DNA of 10,599 nucleotides from Euryarchaeota archaeon UBA10. GTDB taxonomy: Archaea > Thermoplasmatota > Poseidoniia > Poseidoniales > Poseidoniaceae. A program made the position numbers and the translations under genes. The notes under the pieces were generated by a model, which was not told the origin of the DNA, made no database searches, and was given only the letters and a program-made list of their open reading frames with translations. The stretch covers positions 3,114 through 13,712 of the forward strand of contig DAGO01000011.1 of the NCBI GenBank assembly GCA_002498185.1, written 5' to 3'. Shown here in pieces: positions 6,110 to 10,599 of this stretch; the first letter of the stretch is position 1; each line of letters starts with the position of its first letter.

Positions 6110-7051
6110 TTACTTTTGCAAGTCCTCGAGGATTTTACGCACACCACGAGCCAATGCAGCCCCTCCAGAGATTACCGCTCGGCTATTAGAAAGGCTGGAG
6201 GTAGCGTGTACGCCGTCGACATGATTTGACAGTCGCGCAATTGCTCCTCCAGTGAATAATCCATGTGTACAGGCAGCATGGACTTCAGTTGCTCCCTGAC
6301 TTCTCAAAGCATCAGCGGCTTTGCATATAGTGCCACCAGTAGCAATCATATCATCCACTATGGCGACGATTTTTCCTTCTACTTGCAAATCTTTTGCTTT
6401 GTGTACTATGGTGTGGGCATCGATTCGAGTTTTCTCGAGATAAGAGAAAGGTAAGCCTATCTCTTCAGCAACTGCGCTCGCTCTATCGATTGCTCCCTTA
6501 TCCGGAGAGAGTATGAAATCCGGACTCACATTTTCCTGAAGATGCGCAGCGATTTCTGGCATAGCAGAAGTGAAAGCTACCGGTATTGGCATTTCCTCAA
6601 GAGCAGCAGGTGCGTGTAAATCAAACACAACAATGCCGTCACAATGTGATGCCAGCAGTCTACCAATCGCTTTGGCACTGATCGCTTCTCCTGGGCGGAA
6701 TCTCTTATCTTGTCTAGAATATCCGAAGTATGGAATCGCTACAATCACTCCAGGTCCTACGGATTCCATTGATTGGGGTCCGATTTCCTTGAGATTTTCA
6801 GTACGTCCCGCTCTAACATCTCTTAGTGCTTCCAGCAGTAGTAGGGTTTCGACAATTCCCGCATCTGGAAATGTGTTTGAGACAAGAACTACCGGCTCGC
6901 TACGAACAGCCTCTATTGCTTCTTCTGGAATCCTAATGTATCCTTCCGAGTCAGGAAATCTTCTGGCCTCTAATGAGTGATGTTCCCATCCAAGTTCGTT
7001 GGCAAGGTCGATTGCAAGCGCTCGGGAGTTACTGCCCGACACCACTACCAT
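6110..7051 (-). CDS. prs: Ribose-phosphate pyrophosphokinase (PRPP synthetase)
   Basis: A 313-residue enzyme that transfers pyrophosphate from ATP to ribose 5-phosphate, making PRPP for nucleotide, histidine and tryptophan synthesis. The flexible ATP loop YFGYSRQDKRFRPGE is at 108-122, the FDLHA metal/ATP histidine at His146, and the PRPP-binding loop VDDMIATGGT at 232-241. An extra loop of about 17 residues (around 82-100, RTENLKEIGPQSMESVGPG) stands before the IPYFGY strand, where many homologues have a short turn. Start ATG 7051 has no recognisable SD and no earlier in-frame start lies nearby, so it may be translated by an SD-independent route. It lies about 100 nt downstream of tRNA-Ile on the same strand and 80 nt before L7Ae. 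Confidence 0.95.
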   Translation of the reverse strand: MVVVSGSNSRALAIDLANELGWEHHSLEARRFPDSEGYIRIPEEAIEAVRSEPVVLVSNTFPDAGIVETLLLLEALRDVRAGRTENLKEIGPQSMESVGPGVIVAIPYFGYSRQDKRFRPGEAISAKAIGRLLASHCDGIVVFDLHAPAALEEMPIPVAFTSAMPEIAAHLQENVSPDFILSPDKGAIDRASAVAEEIGLPFSYLEKTRIDAHTIVHKAKDLQVEGKIVAIVDDMIATGGTICKAADALRSQGATEVHAACTHGLFTGGAIARLSNHVDGVHATSSLSNSRAVISGGAALARGVRKILEDLQK

Positions 7052-7096
7052 GTGGTGAGTGCCGGCGAGGGGGCTAAATGAGGGTTCTCCTAATCC

Positions 7097-7112
7097 AGCC
7101 TAAACTTAGGCT
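7097..7112. repeat. Short inverted repeat upstream of prs
   Basis: AGCCTAA (7097-7103), AC, TTAGGCT (7106-7112): a perfect 7-bp inverted repeat around a 2-bp centre. It lies between the T-run after tRNA-Ile and the prs start. The tiny centre favours a duplex protein-binding site over an RNA hairpin. It may be an operator for prs, which otherwise shows no clear promoter. Confidence 0.45.
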
Positions 7113-7115
7113 CCC

Positions 7116-7122
7116 AAAAAAA
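7116..7122 (-). terminator. T-run terminator after tRNA-Ile
   Basis: Seven consecutive T on the minus strand begin about 31 nt past the 3' end of the tRNA. Archaeal RNA polymerase terminates at T-rich tracts without needing a hairpin, so this would end the tRNA precursor. Some read-through into prs remains possible. Confidence 0.5.
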
Positions 7123-7152
7123 TACACAAAGTCACCGACTGTGATGGAATAA

Positions 7153-7229
7153 TGGTGCGCGAGGCAGGACTTGAACCTGCGACCTCCCGGTTATCAGCCG
7201 GGTGCTCCAGCCGACTAAGCTACCCGCGC
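7153..7229 (-). tRNA. tRNA-Ile(GAT), CCA encoded
   Basis: The full cloverleaf can be drawn. The acceptor stem is GCGCGGG with CTCGCGC (one G-U pair). The D stem is GCTT/GAGC, and the anticodon stem CCCGG/CCGGG closes the loop CTGATAA with anticodon GAT. The variable loop is AGGTC, and the T stem GCAGG/CCTGC closes the loop TTCAAGT. Discriminator A is followed by CCA in the DNA (7153-7155), so the mature end is encoded; the structure without CCA is 7156-7229. No intron is present. It reads AUC and AUU codons, AUU by wobble. Confidence 0.97.
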
Positions 7230-7256
7230 AAAGGCAGGTCGCCGACCGACCATCCC

Positions 7257-7264
7257 ATCATAAA
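7257..7264 (-). promoter_or_regulatory. TATA-like box for tRNA-Ile
   Basis: The minus strand reads TTTATGAT centred about 32 nt upstream of the first base of the mature tRNA, the spacing expected for archaeal TBP/TFB promoters with a short 5' leader. It sits in the 48-nt gap after the PRC-barrel gene, so the tRNA likely has its own promoter. Confidence 0.55.
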
Positions 7265-7277
7265 GACGACGGTACGC

Positions 7278-7979
7278 TCACTCTTCCATTACTGCGTCAG
7301 GGTCGTTTGCCTGTATGTAAGAAGGCAGACCTAGCAGTTTGTCGAATGTTCTGGAAAGAACAACTTCATCCAAGCGCTCGCGTGTGCGTGCGAGCGCAGT
7401 AATTGGAATATTGATAGTATTGTCAATGCCATATTGCATCTGGACTCCAATTCGAGTCTTTACTACTACAGCACGGTATGTTCTCTTGATTTTGACTAGA
7501 TCGGTAATTACTCCGATTTCCATGCCTTGGTTGTCAAGGACAGCTCTATCCATCATTTCATCAGGCGCATACAATTTCTCATCAATACGGACGGTGTTTC
7601 TCCAGCGACGCTGAAGTTCTCTCATTGATTTTGAGAGTTTTACAGATCCATCATTTCTGATACTGTGTATTAGCTCCTTGTGTAATGGCGCGAGTTCAGC
7701 AGGCTTTCGCATGAATTCATCAGCGACTCCTGGCTCGACCATTATGCGCATTGAGCGCACTCTTGCTTCGTTCGGGTGGTGTCTCTCTCCTACGATGACG
7801 CCCACCTTTGTATCGTTCACATATACATCCCTTTGGAGTAACTCCTGGATGTCATAATCGTTGTTTGGCATTTTTCCCATCTCCTTGGTCTTCGGGCACT
7901 TGACCAATCTATCCTCGACAGTGGCGACTATTATACTTGCCCCCTTCAACGAATCCTTTTCCAATTGAATTTGTCGCAT
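7278..7979 (-). CDS. Uncharacterised protein with two PRC-barrel-like domains
   Basis: 233 residues. Two segments look like PRC-barrel domains, small beta barrels known from photosynthetic reaction centre H subunits, RimM and archaeal cell-division proteins. The first is at about 50-85 (DVYVNDTKVGVIVGE... ARVRSMRIMVEP). The second, clearer one is at about 143-210 (AVLDNQGMEIGVITDLV, then INIPITALARTRERLDEVVLS). Between them is a basic helical linker (114-130). There is no signal peptide or membrane segment, so it is probably cytoplasmic. The function is unknown; a role in RNA processing or cell division would only be by analogy. The start is uncertain. ATG 7979 has GGAG 11 nt upstream, and its first 36 codons have coding-like composition. 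ATG 7871 has AAGGAG 9 nt upstream and would begin just before the first barrel (197 residues). Confidence 0.72.
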   Translation of the reverse strand: MRQIQLEKDSLKGASIIVATVEDRLVKCPKTKEMGKMPNNDYDIQELLQRDVYVNDTKVGVIVGERHHPNEARVRSMRIMVEPGVADEFMRKPAELAPLHKELIHSIRNDGSVKLSKSMRELQRRWRNTVRIDEKLYAPDEMMDRAVLDNQGMEIGVITDLVKIKRTYRAVVVKTRIGVQMQYGIDNTINIPITALARTRERLDEVVLSRTFDKLLGLPSYIQANDPDAVMEE

Positions 7980-8071
7980 AATTCTTTCTTCTCCAATTGA
8001 ATAACCGTTCGCGATTCAATTTTTTACACGATATTGAAAACGCGAATCTAATTGATGTCGCATAATCTTTC
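7963..8071. repeat. Duplicated start-codon region of the PRC-barrel gene
   Basis: The stretch 7963-7988, which covers the start codon at 7979, recurs at 8050-8071. All 22 bases of the second copy match the first, once gaps of 3 and 1 nt are allowed. Each copy contains TGTCGCATAAT, which on the minus strand is an ATG followed by CGACA. The second copy opens a 15-codon minus-strand frame (8063 down to 8019, stop 8016-8018), in frame with the gene but closed by TGA. Confidence 0.6.
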
Positions 8072-8092
8072 ACAGAAATCAAATCTAAATGA

Positions 8093-8112
8093 TAATTTTC
8101 AATTGAAAATTA
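8093..8112. promoter_or_regulatory. 20-bp perfect palindrome, candidate operator
   Basis: TAATTTTCAATTGAAAATTA is self-complementary over all 20 positions. A second, 8-bp palindrome of the same core (TCAATTGA) lies at 8119-8126, so the two centres are 20 bp apart, about two helical turns. This arrangement suits cooperative binding of a dimeric regulator ahead of the plus-strand TATA-like element at 8140. Confidence 0.55.
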
Positions 8113-8139
8113 CAAAAATCAATTGAGATTTTGGGAAAC

Positions 8140-8146
8140 AAATAAA
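8140..8146 (+). promoter_or_regulatory. TATA-like element upstream of the SDR-like gene
   Basis: AAATAAA is preceded by GGGAAAC, a possible BRE. It is 32-38 nt ahead of ATG 8179, which has no Shine-Dalgarno, so the mRNA would be leaderless or nearly so. Weak match, placed mainly by position. Confidence 0.35.
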
Positions 8147-8178
8147 CTCATCAACAAGATACTATTCGACACGAATTG

Positions 8179-8853
8179 ATGGCAATCGTTGTTAGGGGTG
8201 CAACCTGTTCACTAGGTGAAGCAGTGGTTGACAAATTGCTATCTATGGACATTGATGTTGTTGTAACTGAAGATTCCCATCGGGACAGGAATGAGACTCT
8301 TCTGAAATATTCTCAAGCAAAACTTCTTTCACATGCAGAAGGGTATTCGATATCATTTGATGGAAGCAAGGCGGATCTAGTCATTGGAGAAAATCTGATT
8401 GTTCACGATTTAATTCCTACACGAAATGATAGGTGGATGCCAGATGAATTCAAAAATTGGTCAACAGGAAAAGTGTACGTTGGAAAGCCAAGATATTGGC
8501 TTAGCGTTATCGATGCTGCAAACGCTATTGCCCATTTGGCTAACACTGGCATCCACTATTCAGGGTTGCACATGTGTGGTCGCAGGGAATGGCTAAGTGA
8601 AGATACGCAAGCAGAATTTGAAATGCTGTGGGATAGAACGAGTCAAGGTCAGAGTGGCGAGTTTACAGCACAGACATTATTTGGACATGAGATTGCTGGT
8701 ATGGAGGCTAAACCAATACAGGTAGAAGCTAACACTCGACCCGATTTACAGCCCTTGCACAACGCGCTATTGGAAATTACAGGCGATGGGTGGAGGCCTC
8801 TGGTTCCCTTGAGAACCGCAATAATGACGATGATTGCAGGTATTATCGGTTGA
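8179..8853 (+). CDS. Shortened SDR / NAD-dependent epimerase-like protein
   Basis: 224 residues resembling an extended short-chain dehydrogenase/reductase of the sugar-nucleotide epimerase type. The N-terminal strand-loop-helix AIVVRGATCSLGEAVVDKLL (2-21) is the nucleotide-binding start, with G7 and G13 kept of the usual TGxxGxxG. YSQAK (44-48) fits the catalytic YxxxK. KPRYWLSVIDAANAIAHLA (about 104-122) corresponds to the substrate-domain segment usually written RDFIYVDDVA. RPDLQPLHNALLEITGDGWRPLVPLRTAI near the C-terminus matches the usual ending. YxxxK normally stands near residue 140-150, so roughly 90-100 residues of the Rossmann core (strands 3-5 and the Ser/Thr catalytic region) are missing, though the frame is intact. 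It may be a non-enzymatic or highly divergent member. ATG 8179 is preferred to the adjoining TTG 8176; neither has an SD. The gene is 22 nt from the GNAT gene, probably an operon. Confidence 0.65.
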   Translation: MAIVVRGATCSLGEAVVDKLLSMDIDVVVTEDSHRDRNETLLKYSQAKLLSHAEGYSISFDGSKADLVIGENLIVHDLIPTRNDRWMPDEFKNWSTGKVYVGKPRYWLSVIDAANAIAHLANTGIHYSGLHMCGRREWLSEDTQAEFEMLWDRTSQGQSGEFTAQTLFGHEIAGMEAKPIQVEANTRPDLQPLHNALLEITGDGWRPLVPLRTAIMTMIAGIIG

Positions 8854-8875
8854 CATATACTAGAGTGGTGAAATA

Positions 8876-9358
8876 TTGCAGATCGAGATTAGGCTCCTGA
8901 CTTATTCAGATACCAAGGCAATATGGTCAATAAACGAAGAAGGACTTCCTGGTACTGGTAAAGTTTCAGAGCAGGAGGTAAATTCCCTGCTCGAATTCTC
9001 ATCATATGCTATTGGAGCATATGTCGAAGGTAGCTTGGCTGGATTCGTGATATGCCTCCCTCCAAATACCGAGTACGGAAGCCTCAACTATGCCTGGTTT
9101 AATCAACGCTATGCTGACTTTTTGTATGTAGATAGAATTGCAGTTAGCATAGAATATCAGAATCAAAACATCGGCTCAACCCTTTACGAGCATGTGAAAA
9201 AACAGGCACAAGAAATGGATATCCCCGTGACTGCAGAGGTCAACATTCACCCTCCAAATCCAGGTTCAATGAGATTTCACGACAGACACGGGTTCGAACA
9301 AGTAGGAGTGCTAGAGCACGACGAGAAGTCAGTTGCTCTGTTTGTTTATCAGAAATAA
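8876..9358 (+). CDS. GNAT family N-acetyltransferase
   Basis: A 160-residue GNAT protein, transferring an acetyl group from acetyl-CoA to an amine on an unknown substrate. Motif A is VDRIAVSIEYQNQNIGSTLYEHV (85-107). The acyl-CoA pyrophosphate loop is QNQNIG, where the usual QxxGxG has Asn98 in place of the first Gly. Motif B is NPGSMRFHDRHGFEQVG (128-144), with the hallmark FHxRxGF. It looks closest to the COG3818-type predicted acetyltransferases, by eye. The start is TTG 8876: a stop lies at 8861 in this frame with no ATG or GTG between, and GGTG (8867-8870) stands 5 nt ahead of TTG. Adjacent to the SDR-like gene, 22 nt downstream, which could point to a modified sugar or small molecule, but this is speculative. 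Confidence 0.85.
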   Translation: MQIEIRLLTYSDTKAIWSINEEGLPGTGKVSEQEVNSLLEFSSYAIGAYVEGSLAGFVICLPPNTEYGSLNYAWFNQRYADFLYVDRIAVSIEYQNQNIGSTLYEHVKKQAQEMDIPVTAEVNIHPPNPGSMRFHDRHGFEQVGVLEHDEKSVALFVYQK

Positions 9359-9377
9359 GTACCATGTCGGGACTTAG

Positions 9378-9384
9378 TTTATCA
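9378..9384 (+). promoter_or_regulatory. TATA-like element upstream of the membrane protein gene
   Basis: TTTATCA lies 23-29 nt ahead of ATG 9407, and no Shine-Dalgarno precedes that ATG. The spacing is what a leaderless archaeal transcript would show. It follows the GNAT stop by only about 20 nt, so the downstream gene probably has its own start site. Confidence 0.4.
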
Positions 9385-9406
9385 GCATGAGTAAGTTGTA
9401 CAAACC

Positions 9407-10525
9407 ATGCTCCACAATAAGAACCCTCTCTGGGTTTACGAGGAAGAAGACCTTGTCTTCAATGCAAGCCCTGGAGTAGTCAAGTTTAGTGCTAAGCGCG
9501 ACTTTACCTCGTACATTATGCCATCAGTTATGTTTTTCATTGGGCTTTTGATACTCTTATCTTTCGTTCAAGATGTATTGATTAACAATTATGAAAAAAT
9601 GATGGATGACAATGGCGATGAGCCTTGCTGGCCAGAATGGGAAGACAGGATTATACTGACCAATGGCACTTACATGTGCAAATCTGAATGGGACACTTAC
9701 CGTCAAGGATATTCCAATTACATGACTTCAGAAAACCACTACAAATTCGATGAATATGGAGAAACATACGAGCATAGGTGGTCAGAACAAGATGGCTACC
9801 TGTTCATTTCTTTTATTCCGTCAGACAGAGATCATTACGAGTGTAACATCTATGTTCGGGAATCCAATCTTCCAGAGAATCTTACTGGTAATGAGTTTTG
9901 GTTCTACTATTGGGAGACTCCAACTTTCCCGGATTGGTGTGATGAAGACCCAAGAACAGTCAACCGGCAGTACACCTCAAATTCGTCAATTCCTTTCAAC
10001 GGAGAAAGACTTTACCAAGTTTATGAAACCTCAGGAGAACTGTATGCTATAGAATTTGAACAATTTACAGACAAAGAACGTATATTCAGTGGATACTACT
10101 ACATCGATGAAAACGAAGGCGATTTCATAGTGTCCTATTTTCCTTTAGCACTTGGCTTTGGATTGATGAGTGTGCCTATTTTCTTCGGTAGGAAAAAAGA
10201 ATTTGTCATCGACATCAACAATTCAGTTTTTACGAAACAGTTCGTAAGTACTCCTCATCTAGCTAAGTCGAAAAGACTTGCAAAACCGTTTGAAATGTAT
10301 CTCGTACATACCACTAAGGAAATCCATTCTAGTAGCGAGGACGGCATTTCTCACACAAAGTATGCAAGTGGTATGGAGCTCAGTGTTTCTGGCGAAGATG
10401 GTAATCTAATCGACGTGATTTTCTTCAGAACACAAGATGCTAGGAAAGATTTCAAACAAACATTGGAGAAAATAGAATTCGTTACTGGCACAACTATTGC
10501 TAAACCCGGCGATCAAAAGGATTGA
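9407..10525 (+). CDS. Uncharacterised two-TM membrane protein with ectodomain and split cytoplasmic domain
   Basis: 372 residues, not recognised as a named family. Hydrophobic segments at about 37-57 and 241-260 are flanked by KRD before the first and GRKK after the second, predicting both termini inside and residues 58-240 outside. The outer part is acidic and aromatic-rich, with four cysteines (74, 91, 146, 178), possibly two disulfides, and three N-glycosylation sequons (NGT 86, NLT 158, NSS 192). The cytoplasmic part (261-360) alternates strands and ends in a helix (DARKDFKQTLEKIEF), loosely like a bacterial PH-like domain. The N-terminal strands (LVFNASPGVVKFSAK) could complete the same fold across the membrane. 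The C-terminal tail is short and hydrophilic. Start ATG 9407 has no SD; see the TATA-like element upstream. An overlapping short frame from ATG 9387 stops early and is not favoured. Confidence 0.75.
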   Translation: MLHNKNPLWVYEEEDLVFNASPGVVKFSAKRDFTSYIMPSVMFFIGLLILLSFVQDVLINNYEKMMDDNGDEPCWPEWEDRIILTNGTYMCKSEWDTYRQGYSNYMTSENHYKFDEYGETYEHRWSEQDGYLFISFIPSDRDHYECNIYVRESNLPENLTGNEFWFYYWETPTFPDWCDEDPRTVNRQYTSNSSIPFNGERLYQVYETSGELYAIEFEQFTDKERIFSGYYYIDENEGDFIVSYFPLALGFGLMSVPIFFGRKKEFVIDINNSVFTKQFVSTPHLAKSKRLAKPFEMYLVHTTKEIHSSSEDGISHTKYASGMELSVSGEDGNLIDVIFFRTQDARKDFKQTLEKIEFVTGTTIAKPGDQKD

Positions 10526-10550
10526 CCATAGTGATGCGAGAGCCGGGATA

Positions 10551-10579
10551 GGAGACTCTCTGATTTGACTAGAGTCTCC
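10551..10579 (+). terminator. Stem-loop after the membrane protein gene, possible terminator
   Basis: GGAGACTCT (10551-10559) and AGAGTCTCC (10571-10579) are a perfect 9-bp inverted repeat around an 11-nt loop, 25 nt after the stop codon. A short T4 tract (CTTTTG) follows about 10 nt later. Archaea do not rely on hairpins for termination, so it may instead stabilise the 3' end or be a protein site. The window ends at 10599, and what lies beyond is unknown. Confidence 0.5.
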
Positions 10580-10599
10580 GCATGTGCTTTTGTTGGCTT

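Larger units (their letters stand above)
7980..8178. other. AT-rich divergent intergenic region
   Basis: This 199-bp non-coding region separates the minus-strand run from the plus-strand genes and is clearly richer in A and T than the flanking genes. It contains CAATTG at 7994-7999, 8100-8105 and 8120-8125 (plus 7962-7967 just inside the PRC gene), and related AATTGA/TTCAATT elements. It should carry promoters in both directions. No RNA gene or longer ORF is seen. Confidence 0.7.

Noticed and set aside
7152..7402. Two plus-strand ORFs of 60 and 66 codons across the tRNA region
   Set aside because: They are translations of the antisense of tRNA-Ile; GLEPATSRL-type peptides are a well-known artefact of tRNA genes. 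No SD and no domain.
9387..9479. Short plus-strand frame from ATG 9387
   Set aside because: Overlaps the start of the membrane protein in another frame and stops after 30 codons; no SD or motif.
1..10599. CRISPR array, insertion sequence, integrase or attachment site
   Set aside because: No regularly spaced repeats, transposase or integrase motifs, and no duplicate of the tRNA-Ile 3' end was seen in the window.

Overview
The window looks like chromosomal DNA from a euryarchaeon of the Thermoplasmatota, plausibly the marine Poseidoniia (Marine Group II/III) lineage. The archaeal assignment is firm: eL8/L7Ae, eS28, eL24, nucleoside diphosphate kinase and aIF5B sit in a row in the order usual for archaea, TATA-like boxes precede the tRNA and L7Ae genes, and the initiation factor is the short archaeal/eukaryotic form. 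The lineage within archaea is an inference from gene style and moderate-to-low GC, and is less certain.

Layout. Positions 1-72 hold the last 23 codons of a plus-strand gene. From 73 to 7979 every gene is on the minus strand. In transcription order these are: a two-domain PRC-barrel-like protein (7278-7979), tRNA-Ile(GAT) (7153-7229), ribose-phosphate pyrophosphokinase (6110-7051), the translation cluster L7Ae, S28e, L24e, ndk and infB/aIF5B (2815-6029), a MoxR-type AAA+ ATPase (1707-2714), a ParA-type ATPase (658-1626), a ribbon-helix-helix protein (340-567) and a very small PIN-like protein without visible catalytic acids (73-330). A 199-bp AT-rich intergenic region (7980-8178) follows, with a 20-bp perfect palindrome and repeated CAATTG sites. 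Beyond it are three plus-strand genes: a shortened SDR-like protein, a GNAT acetyltransferase and a two-TM protein with a cysteine-containing ectodomain. A 9-bp inverted repeat lies near the right edge. No stretch above 300 bases lacks a gene.

How the genes work together. The core block supplies ribosomal proteins, a translation initiation GTPase, NTP balancing and PRPP synthesis, so it is a growth-linked housekeeping unit. It probably starts from the TATA box at 6079-6086. The left end is the most unusual part. ParA followed by an RHH protein resembles the architecture of archaeal SegAB segregation systems, but the RHH gene is coupled to what looks like a decayed VapC-type PIN gene. This suggests a toxin-antitoxin remnant that may have been reused next to a partition ATPase. 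The right end is accessory in character. Its SDR-like protein keeps the catalytic YxxxK but lacks most of the middle of the Rossmann fold.

All functional calls come from reading motifs by eye. No database search, structure prediction or alignment was run.
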